Assembly: GCA_963661945.1 (NCBI GenBank) | Contig: CAVLDP010000032.1 | Coordinates: 1-11,140, forward strand | Length of the DNA stretch: 11,140 nt | From: CAVLDP01 sp963661945 | Lineage (GTDB): Bacteria; Bacillota; Clostridia; Lachnospirales; Lachnospiraceae | Direction: 5' to 3' | Shown: in pieces, positions 1-6,317 of the stretch | Layout of the letters: the number at the start of each line of letters is the position of its first letter | Numbering within the stretch: the stretch's first letter is position 1 | Program-made: the position numbers and the translations under genes | The notes under the pieces: model-generated | Database searches by the model: none | What the model saw: only the letters and a program-made list of their open reading frames with translations | What the model was told of the DNA's origin: nothing

Positions 1-72
1 GGATACTAGCTCAGTTGGTAGAGCACCTGACTTTTAATCAGGTTGTCGGGGGTTCAAATCCCCCGTGTCTCA
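1..72 (+). tRNA. tRNA-Lys (anticodon UUU), first base cut off by window edge
   Basis: Cloverleaf read directly. The anticodon stem pairs 26-30 with 38-42 around a 7-base loop with anticodon TTT at 33-35, which reads AAA and AAG lysine codons. The T stem pairs five G (48-52) with five C (60-64) around the TTCAAAT loop. The D arm contains the usual AGCTCAGTTGGTAGAGC. The acceptor 3' strand is 65-71 with discriminator A72, and CCA is not encoded. Only six bases precede the invariant TA of positions 8-9, so the first acceptor base, expected to be G to pair with C71, lies just outside the window. Otherwise the gene looks intact. Its promoter lies upstream, outside the window. Confidence 0.96.
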
Positions 73-80
73 TTTCCTTT

Positions 81-110
81 AGTCTCGAGTTTTTGACTCG
101 AGACTTTTTT
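81..110 (+). terminator. Intrinsic terminator after tRNA-Lys
   Basis: A perfect 10-bp inverted repeat (81-90 with 96-105) around a 5-base loop (TTTTG) runs directly into six T residues (105-110). This is a textbook Rho-independent terminator, 9 bases after the tRNA. It would end the tRNA transcript and insulate it from the signalling genes. The T tract is on the + side only, so it should not act well on the opposite strand. Confidence 0.93.
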
Positions 111-115
111 CATAT

Positions 116-134
116 GCATTTCAGGGCATTTTCA
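116..134 (+). repeat. Short direct repeat GCATTTCA / GCATTTTCA over the -35 region
   Basis: GCATTTCA (116-123) is followed by GCATTTTCA (126-134), with start points 10 bp apart, about one helical turn. The pair covers the place where a -35 box would be expected for the -10 box at 147-152, and no -35 match is present there. Direct repeats of this period in such a place can be binding sites of an activator. The repeat is short and AT-rich, so chance is a real alternative. Confidence 0.35.
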
Positions 135-143
135 TAAGCTATC

Positions 144-152
144 TGCTATAAT
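144..152 (+). promoter_or_regulatory. Extended -10 promoter for the signalling genes
   Basis: A consensus TATAAT at 147-152 is preceded by TGC (144-146), giving an extended -10 element. Transcription would start near 158-160. With spacers of 16-18 bp the candidate -35 hexamers (GGCATT, GGGCAT, AGGGCA) match the consensus poorly, so the promoter relies on the extended -10 or on an activator. It lies between the tRNA terminator and the first kinase gene, and is the only clear promoter I see in the window. Confidence 0.7.
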
Positions 153-177
153 GATATTATCTATGAGATTTTGGATG

Positions 178-184
178 TGGGGGA
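178..184 (+). promoter_or_regulatory. Ribosome binding site that fixes the first kinase start at 190
   Basis: GGGGGA sits five to six bases upstream of ATG 190. The earlier in-frame ATG at 151 lies inside the -10 box, and those at 163 and 175 fall within a few bases of the predicted transcript start without a ribosome binding site. ATG 190 is therefore the preferred start. Confidence 0.65.
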
Positions 185-189
185 ATCTT

Positions 190-1977
190 ATGAGAGAAAA
201 TCATATCAGTAAACTTATCTTTCATGAAGTGCCAAACGAGAACTATTCGATTGAGGATCGCGTTGGCACAGTCTTTATTCAGTTTGGATATTTTCAAGCC
301 CTGCTTGGCCTTTTTCTCTGTCTTATTACACATGCTCATGTGATTGGCTGCATTGCGGTGGCGGTTTACTTCCTTTTTATTCCATTTACCATGTACTTAT
401 CTAAGAGAAGGGGACACTATTCTCTTGGCAGAATGATAACGGTAGCACTTGTATGCATTGGCATGCCAATTATCTATGTCACATCTGGTGGCGTTAATTC
501 GGGTTGTGGATTTTGGCTATGCTACCAGGTCTTCTTTATTGCTATAGCATCGGAAGGAATCTGGCTCTTCGTGTGGGAGTCAGTGGCTATTGTGCTTGAT
601 CTCTTTGTCTTCTATCTTGGACTGGTGTATCCGGAGCGGATTCGAAGCTATTCAGATACGCTTGAAGTTTCCATTAGTGTGGTTGGCTCCTACCTGGTTG
701 TGATTGTGAGCATTATTGGAACTGTACTAATCTACAAGAGCTACTACAACAGGGAGCGTGAGAAATTAATCGAGAAGACAGTGGCACTTGAGGAGATTAA
801 TGCTTCCCAGCGAAAGTTTCTCGCTAATATGAGCCATGGTATTCGTACTCCTATCAATGCCATTATGGGCTTTAGCGAGCTATCTCTTCGGACAGATTCC
901 ATGGATGAGATGAAATCCTATGCTGAGGATATTTCTGATGCATCGGATGTTCTTCTTCGCCTTGTGGATAATATTCTGGACTTTACGAAGATCGAGACGA
1001 ATCACCTTGAGATTGTGGAGGAGAATTATTATCTGGCGGCAGTGATTCAGGAATGCTATAAGCTAGTTTGCCTTCGTGCAGATAAGAAGAATCTGCCGCT
1101 TCTTGTGAAGGCTAATCCTAATCTGCCGAGAATGCTGCGAGGGGATTCCGTACGAATTACCCAGATTGCCATGAATCTTCTCATGAATGCAATCAAATAT
1201 ACTGAGAAGGGATCTGTGATTTTTGCGGTGGACAGCGTTCAGAAGTCACCGGATGAGCCTTTCTATCTGAAGATGGTTGTGATTGATAGTGGTATTGGCA
1301 TCGACAAGGAAGATATGGAGAGAATCTTTGCATCCTTCCAGAGAGCAGATCTAGAACACAATCAGCATATCGAGGGAAATGGTCTTGGCCTTACCATTGT
1401 GAAGCAGCTTCTTGATGCGATGGGCGGCACAATTCATGTGGATTCTGACAAAGGAAAGGGATCCACATTTACCGTGCTTATTCCGCAGAAGGTCATTTCT
1501 TATGAACACATGGGAGAGATAAGCGTAGGTTCTGGCAGAAGAAGAGAGAGGACGCCTGTCTCTTCAAAAAATGCGATAGCGGAGAATAAAAGGGAAGAAG
1601 ATACTGTAAATGAGACGATGGCGGGAATTCTTCTCGTGGATGATGTTGAGGCTAATCTTCGCCTCCTTCAGGGACTGCTTAGAAAGACCGGCCTTCCTCT
1701 TGATACAGCAAGCCGAGGAGCAGAGGCGGTTCAGAAAGCGAAGGATAAGCATTATGATCTGATTCTAATGGATATTATGATGCCTGAAATGAGTGGCATA
1801 GAAGCTCTGCATGAGATTCGCAAGTTTGATCGGGATGTGCCGGTAATTGCTTTGACTGCGGATGCTGTTGCAGGAGCAGAGGGGGAATATCTTGCGGAGG
1901 GCTTTCAGGAATACATGACAAAACCAGTTAAACCCAAGGAATTAGAGGAACTGGTGAATCGATATCTTAGATTATAG
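190..1977 (+). CDS. Membrane-bound hybrid sensor histidine kinase (6TM-HisKA-HATPase-REC)
   Basis: Two-component sensor kinase of 595 residues that should autophosphorylate and pass phosphate to its own receiver. About six hydrophobic segments fill residues 29-183, with hardly any extracytoplasmic loop, so the sensed signal is probably membrane-borne or intramembrane; the signal is unknown. HisKA follows, with phospho-acceptor His216 in the motif SHGIRTP. The ATP-binding domain has an intact N box (around N329-N333), a DSGIGI box (from D366) and GNGLGL (396-401). After a charged linker (445-475) comes a complete receiver: acidic pair D484/D485, phosphate site D528 in MDIMMPEM, and K578. The oddity is Gly217, where the family nearly always has Glu or Asp directly after the His; that residue helps autophosphorylation, so kinase activity may be weakened. 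Start chosen at 190 rather than 151 because 151 overlaps the -10 promoter box. First gene of the apparent operon, 13 bases before the next. Confidence 0.92.
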   Translation: MRENHISKLIFHEVPNENYSIEDRVGTVFIQFGYFQALLGLFLCLITHAHVIGCIAVAVYFLFIPFTMYLSKRRGHYSLGRMITVALVCIGMPIIYVTSGGVNSGCGFWLCYQVFFIAIASEGIWLFVWESVAIVLDLFVFYLGLVYPERIRSYSDTLEVSISVVGSYLVVIVSIIGTVLIYKSYYNREREKLIEKTVALEEINASQRKFLANMSHGIRTPINAIMGFSELSLRTDSMDEMKSYAEDISDASDVLLRLVDNILDFTKIETNHLEIVEENYYLAAVIQECYKLVCLRADKKNLPLLVKANPNLPRMLRGDSVRITQIAMNLLMNAIKYTEKGSVIFAVDSVQKSPDEPFYLKMVVIDSGIGIDKEDMERIFASFQRADLEHNQHIEGNGLGLTIVKQLLDAMGGTIHVDSDKGKGSTFTVLIPQKVISYEHMGEISVGSGRRRERTPVSSKNAIAENKREEDTVNETMAGILLVDDVEANLRLLQGLLRKTGLPLDTASRGAEAVQKAKDKHYDLILMDIMMPEMSGIEALHEIRKFDRDVPVIALTADAVAGAEGEYLAEGFQEYMTKPVKPKELEELVNRYLRL

Positions 1978-1990
1978 GGGAGTTTGGGAA

Positions 1991-2857
1991 ATGGATGATA
2001 AGATAAAACTTTTATTACTTGGCCGAAGTGATATGGCGACAAAGTATTTTTATACACTTGCCGAGCACCGGTTTGACCTTGAGACCTCTTCACTTCATAT
2101 GTCAGATATGGTGAATCATCTGAATTCTTATGCACCAGATGCTCTGATATTCGCGGTGGATTATGATGATGCGACTGTAATAACGGATTTGAAGGAATTG
2201 ATGGATAACTATTGTAAGGATCAAATTCCTCTTATTATATTCGGAAGGGAAGGCGATTGCCTTAGACTCCATAAGCTGATCGATTCCTATATTGGCTTAG
2301 AGCTCCATCATCCAATTGAACGGATGGATTTAGAGAAGGCCATTATGGAGTTTATGACATCATGGCAGGAAAAATTATCCAGCAAGTTATTAGAGGATCT
2401 CTCATTAGATGGGGACTTGTTTCTTACGCAGGAGATGACTTCGTTAGCTGGGGAGACGATGTCAGAAACTGGAGCACAATCTACGCCTCGTAAGAAGAAT
2501 GCAACCATACTTGTTGTGGATGATGATGTGACGATGGTGAAGACAATTAAGGGGATGATTGAGGCGGATTATAAGGTAGCATCCGCTGTATCTGGTCCCA
2601 TTGCACTGAACTATATGAAGAATAAGAAGACAGATCTTGTGCTTCTTGACTATATGATGCCGGAGATGAATGGACCAGAGGTCCTTCGATTGATGAGGGA
2701 GAATCCAGTAACAGCGGATATTCCAGTGATATTTCTAACAGGCGCATCAGAACGAGATCAGATTACGAAGGCCCTTGTTCTGCAACCACAAGGCTATCTT
2801 CTTAAGCCAGTTGATAGGGAACGCTTGCTTGAGACAATTGAGGAAGCACTGCAGTAG
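1991..2857 (+). CDS. Double-receiver protein: degenerate REC plus intact REC, no output domain
   Basis: Soluble protein of 288 residues. Residues 1-125 look like a receiver fold that has lost its chemistry: the acidic pair of strand 1 is absent (LLLLGRSD), strand 3 ends in FAVDYDD, and His107 in LELHHPIER stands where the conserved Lys should be. A linker (126-168) leads to a normal receiver with acidic cluster D177-D179, phosphate site D220 in LLDYMMPEM, and K272 in LLKPV. It ends at the receiver, with no helix-turn-helix, GGDEF, EAL or methylesterase domain. It could be a phosphate shuttle or sink between the flanking kinases, or a regulator acting by protein contact, comparable in logic to CheY or Spo0F. 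A GGGGAG ribosome binding site lies 8 bases before the ATG. The receiver is confidently recognised; the N-terminal assignment is my inference from pattern. Confidence 0.88.
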   Translation: MDDKIKLLLLGRSDMATKYFYTLAEHRFDLETSSLHMSDMVNHLNSYAPDALIFAVDYDDATVITDLKELMDNYCKDQIPLIIFGREGDCLRLHKLIDSYIGLELHHPIERMDLEKAIMEFMTSWQEKLSSKLLEDLSLDGDLFLTQEMTSLAGETMSETGAQSTPRKKNATILVVDDDVTMVKTIKGMIEADYKVASAVSGPIALNYMKNKKTDLVLLDYMMPEMNGPEVLRLMRENPVTADIPVIFLTGASERDQITKALVLQPQGYLLKPVDRERLLETIEEALQ

Positions 2858-2899
2858 TGTCCATTTGGATTAGAGCCTGTACGAAGCCGGGAGGCAAGG

Positions 2900-5437
2900 A
2901 TGGAAGGAAAGATGGATGAGCCAAGGTTTATTGAGATTCTTGGCCTTGAACAAGTTCATAAATTACAGGAAGCAATCTGTGACTTTACCGGATGCAGTGT
3001 GTTGATCTCGGATGAGAAAGCAGATGGGACAGAGCCATATATCTATGAGAAGGCGGATGGTGGATTTGGATTCGTAGTACCACTTAGGAAGAATGATGCT
3101 GTGGTAGGTAGAATTTCATCCTGCGACGAGTTATCGAAAGATGTAGCATCATCTAAGCGGCTCTCTTATGAAGAATGTAACAGGTTAGCTGTCTTTATCG
3201 ATCGTATGGCAGCGCTCCTTATGGAGCAGGCGGTTAATAAGTATGAGAGCCGGCAGAATTCTATCGAGATGGAACGCGAGAATCATATGAAGTCGGACTT
3301 CCTTGCAAATATGTCGCATGAGATTCGAACCCCGATGAATAGCGTCTGTGGTATGGCGGAGATGGCCCTTCGGGAGGATTTACCAGAATCAGCACGAGGC
3401 TACATTGAGCAGATTCAGATTGCCAGTCATTCCTTGCTTGAGATTATCAATGATATCTTAGACTTCTCCAAGATTGAAGCCAGCAAGATGGATATTAATC
3501 TATCTGAATATAATTTGGTCTCTGTGATTGATGATGTATCAAGCATCATGATGGCGAGAATTGGAACGAAGAATCTAGATCTTTTGCTCGATGTGAATCC
3601 ATTTCTTCCCAAGAGACTCATGGGAGATTGCGATCGGATTAAGCAGGTCATCATGAATCTTATGGATAATGGCGTGAAGTTCACAAGGCAAGGAAGAGTG
3701 CGACTCTCTGTGGATTTTGAGCCGATATCAGATCGTCAGATGAAATTAATGGTGTCAGTAGAGGATACAGGAATTGGCATCAAGGAACAGGATAAGGATA
3801 AGCTCTTTCATTCCTTTGAGCAGGTGGATTCTAAGAGGAATCGTAATGTAGAGGGTGCTGGACTAGGCCTTGCTATTTCTAAGCGTCTGGTTGAGCTGAT
3901 GGATGGAGAGATTCATGTAGAGTCGACCTTTGGGCAAGGGTCCTGCTTTTCCTTCTCTATTCCACAGATTGTGGTGGATGGAGATCCTGCAATTCTTGTT
4001 GATGAGACGAAGACAATTGTTGCCGGAATCATGACAGATAACGAGAATATCTATGAAGAACTGGAACTGGATCTTCATAGGTTCCATGTGACTACGAAGC
4101 AGATTCTTCTGATCAATGACCTTCCAAGCTTGGTTTCAGACAAGGCGGATTTTCTCTTCGTGGATCAATCCATGTTCTCAAAGAGTGTGCAGGAATTCCT
4201 AAAGACGGATGGAGCTGACATTAAGACCATCGTTATGGTTGGACAGGGAACTCTGCCAGAATATTCCATTTCTAATATTATGAGGGTGAGAAAGCCACTC
4301 TATTCTGCTACGATAGGTAGAATTCTGATGGGTTATCCGCTTACGAGAGAGCTCGATGATGAGAGGGCGGGATTTGATTTTGTGGCACCGGAGGCGGAAG
4401 TTCTGATTGTGGATGACAATGAGATTAATCTCGCGGTAGCAGAAGGACTGATGGCGCCCCTTCAGATGCAGATTGATACAGTGCTTGGCGGAAGAGAGTG
4501 CTTGGACAAGATCACATCTAAGCATTATGATCTCATTTTCATGGATCATATGATGCCGGAGATTGATGGTGTTGAGACAACGCATATGATTCGCCGCTTC
4601 TATCCGGATTATGATACTGTTCCGATTATTGCACTTACTGCCAATGCAATGGAAGAATCGAAGTCCATGTTCTTAGTCGAGGGCATGAATGATTTTATCA
4701 TGAAGCCTATTGACACACGTGTTATGATAGATAAGATACGTCAATGGTTACCAAAGGATAAGCTCCATAGAATCAGTGACGTGGAGAAAGCATCTATATT
4801 GGAATCTCTAGATGAGCCGATGGAAGACTCATTCCTTGATGAGCTTAAGTCTGCTGGAATCTTGGATGTCGCAACGGCCCTGCAGAGACTTGGCAGCGAG
4901 AAGCTATATCTTACTGTGCTTCGCGATTATTACCGTGTGATTGATCAGAAGATTAATGCGATTACAGAGGCCCTTGAGGAAAACGATTGGCGAGCCTATG
5001 AGATTGAGGTTCATGCCCTTAAGTCTTCGAGCAGACAAATCGGAGCAGATGATCTATCTGATCTTGCAGCCCTCCTTGAGAAGGCGGCAAAGGATCGAGA
5101 CCTTGCCTTTATGCTTGTACACACGAAGAAGGCAATCGATATGTATCTTGAGGTGAAGGGACTTCTGGCTGAGTTTGACCTAGAGGAAGCAGAAGAGGAG
5201 CCGCACCAGGATAAGAAGGAAGCGGATTCTTCCGATTTAGAGATTATTTTCAAGGAAATGCGAGAAGCTTCTGAGGAACTGGATATGGATGCACTAGAAG
5301 AGAGCTTTCAGGCTCTGAATCAATACAAATATCCAGTAGAACAAGATGAGATTTACCAGAAGCTTGGCAAAGCAGTATCTGGCATGAATGTAGATGAGGT
5401 CTCAATTCTTCTGGAAGAATGGGAGAATCTATTATGA
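2900..5437 (+). CDS. Cytoplasmic hybrid histidine kinase with Hpt domain and helical-repeat tail
   Basis: Phosphorelay kinase of 845 residues without membrane segments. Residues 8-108 form a sensory domain resembling a shortened PocR module (tentative), followed by a helical stretch. HisKA has His140 in the canonical SHEIRTP. The ATPase domain shows NLMDNGVKF (N box), DTGIGI (289-294) and GAGLGL (319-324). Residues 370-480 look like a degenerate receiver, with only D422 and K465 in place. The true receiver has D505/D506, phosphate site D549 in FMDHMMPEI and K602. An Hpt domain (about 655-755) carries His705 in HALKSSSRQIG. The acidic tail has two copies of a 35-residue helical unit (from 784 and 819). 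The expected flow is His140 to D549 to His705 to another receiver, perhaps that of the preceding gene. Start at 2900 has GGGAGG five bases upstream; the in-frame ATG at 2912 is an alternative. Stop overlaps the next start. Confidence 0.93.
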   Translation: MEGKMDEPRFIEILGLEQVHKLQEAICDFTGCSVLISDEKADGTEPYIYEKADGGFGFVVPLRKNDAVVGRISSCDELSKDVASSKRLSYEECNRLAVFIDRMAALLMEQAVNKYESRQNSIEMERENHMKSDFLANMSHEIRTPMNSVCGMAEMALREDLPESARGYIEQIQIASHSLLEIINDILDFSKIEASKMDINLSEYNLVSVIDDVSSIMMARIGTKNLDLLLDVNPFLPKRLMGDCDRIKQVIMNLMDNGVKFTRQGRVRLSVDFEPISDRQMKLMVSVEDTGIGIKEQDKDKLFHSFEQVDSKRNRNVEGAGLGLAISKRLVELMDGEIHVESTFGQGSCFSFSIPQIVVDGDPAILVDETKTIVAGIMTDNENIYEELELDLHRFHVTTKQILLINDLPSLVSDKADFLFVDQSMFSKSVQEFLKTDGADIKTIVMVGQGTLPEYSISNIMRVRKPLYSATIGRILMGYPLTRELDDERAGFDFVAPEAEVLIVDDNEINLAVAEGLMAPLQMQIDTVLGGRECLDKITSKHYDLIFMDHMMPEIDGVETTHMIRRFYPDYDTVPIIALTANAMEESKSMFLVEGMNDFIMKPIDTRVMIDKIRQWLPKDKLHRISDVEKASILESLDEPMEDSFLDELKSAGILDVATALQRLGSEKLYLTVLRDYYRVIDQKINAITEALEENDWRAYEIEVHALKSSSRQIGADDLSDLAALLEKAAKDRDLAFMLVHTKKAIDMYLEVKGLLAEFDLEEAEEEPHQDKKEADSSDLEIIFKEMREASEELDMDALEESFQALNQYKYPVEQDEIYQKLGKAVSGMNVDEVSILLEEWENLL
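5249..5422 (+). repeat. Two-copy 35-residue helical repeat encoded in the kinase C-terminus
   Basis: Residues 784-806 (FKEMREASEELDMDALEESF onward) and 819-841 (YQKLGKAVSGMNVDEVSILL onward) align without gaps at a 35-residue period. The pattern is aromatic-x-x-M/L-x-x-A-x-x-x-L/M-D/N-M/V-D-x-L/V. A TPR-like helical hairpin pair is a possible reading, given a period near 34, but sequence identity is low. It follows the Hpt domain and ends four residues before the stop codon. Confidence 0.5.
5421..5426 (+). promoter_or_regulatory. Ribosome binding site inside the kinase gene, coupling yitT translation
   Basis: GGGAGA lies seven bases upstream of ATG 5434, within the last codons of the hybrid kinase. 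The ATG overlaps the kinase stop codon (ATGA at 5434-5437), the classic arrangement for translational coupling. It favours 5434 over the in-frame ATG at 5419, which has no comparable site. Confidence 0.7.
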
Positions 5438-6303
5438 TAGAACATTTTAAGAATATGGATAAGAAGGAATTTGCCATCGACTTATGCGTTGACTTTGTCG
5501 GTGGCATCTTAATTGCCCTTGGACTCTATAATTTCGCGGCTGCAGCAGTTTTGCCGATGGCAGGTGTCAATGGTATTGCATTGATCCTCTATCAGCTGTT
5601 TGGACTTCCTATGGGTGCTGTGTCGCTTCTCATTAACATACCGATTATTCTTGGCACATATCGAATCTTGGGCCGGAGATTTTTCATGAATTCACTACAC
5701 ACAATCGTGATTTCATCATTTCTGGTCGATTTTGTGGCACCGCTCTTCCCAGTGTATACGGGGGATCGGTTTCTATCAGCACTTACATGTGCTGTTCTAT
5801 CTGGACTTGGATATGCTATGATTTATATGCGCGATTCCTCGACTGGTGGTGTGGATTTCATTATGATGTCCATTCGTAAGAAGCATCCTCATCTTACGGT
5901 TGGTGGAATCAGCTTTGTAATTGATGCTGTGATTATTGTGCTGGGTGTCCTGGTTGTAGCTGGCAACATGGACAGCCTCCTATATGGTCTAATCAATGCC
6001 TATATTATGTCTTTTGTCATTGACAAGGTTATGTACGGAACGGACCAGGGTAAGGTCACGCTGATTGTGACGGACCATGGTAAGGAAATCTGTGAAGCAA
6101 TCGACGAGAATTTCGAGAGAGGTTCTACGATTCTCAAGGGTAAGGGCAATTATACAGAGATCGATCATGATGTTATCCTCTGTGCCTGCAACAATAAGCA
6201 AATGTATGGAATTCGTAAGCTCGTCAAACAGATGGATCCGAAGGCCTTCACGGTGATTATGGAATCTTCTGATGTGGTTGGAGAGGGCTTTAAGGACCAA
6301 TAA
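5434..6303 (+). CDS. YitT family membrane protein (DUF161 plus DUF2179)
   Basis: Protein of 289 residues, the usual size for the YitT family found in several copies in Firmicutes. Hydrophobic segments at about 15-38, 45-78, 88-106, 113-132 and 158-200 make up the five-helix membrane part, with family-typical stretches FVGGILIALGLYNF (21-34) and MRDSSTGGVDF (132-142). A soluble C-terminal domain (about 203-285, DUF2179, ferredoxin-like fold) includes RGSTILKGKGNY (229-240). The molecular function of the family is not established; membrane transport or binding of a small ligand by DUF2179 has been suggested. Its ATG overlaps the stop of the upstream kinase, so the two are probably translated together, and the ATPase gene follows after 14 bases. 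This placement suggests it belongs to the signalling cluster as a partner or target, which is inference. Confidence 0.92.
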   Translation: MIEHFKNMDKKEFAIDLCVDFVGGILIALGLYNFAAAAVLPMAGVNGIALILYQLFGLPMGAVSLLINIPIILGTYRILGRRFFMNSLHTIVISSFLVDFVAPLFPVYTGDRFLSALTCAVLSGLGYAMIYMRDSSTGGVDFIMMSIRKKHPHLTVGGISFVIDAVIIVLGVLVVAGNMDSLLYGLINAYIMSFVIDKVMYGTDQGKVTLIVTDHGKEICEAIDENFERGSTILKGKGNYTEIDHDVILCACNNKQMYGIRKLVKQMDPKAFTVIMESSDVVGEGFKDQ

Positions 6304-6317
6304 ATGAAGGAGAGAAT

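Noticed and set aside
151..189. Longer first kinase starting at ATG 151 (13 extra residues)
   Set aside because: The ATG overlaps the -10 box at 147-152, so it would not be transcribed from that promoter, and it has no ribosome binding site. ATG 190 has one.
2858..2899. Internal promoter or terminator in the 42-base gap before the large kinase
   Set aside because: No hairpin with T tract and no convincing -10/-35 pair could be read; only the GGGAGG ribosome binding site is clear.
4199..4585. 128-codon open frame on the minus strand
   Set aside because: It lies antisense to the receiver part of the hybrid kinase, has no recognisable domain, and the + strand protein has clear motifs throughout.
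5989..6300. 103-codon open frame on the minus strand within the YitT gene
   Set aside because: Antisense shadow of the conserved DUF2179 region; no start context or recognisable product.
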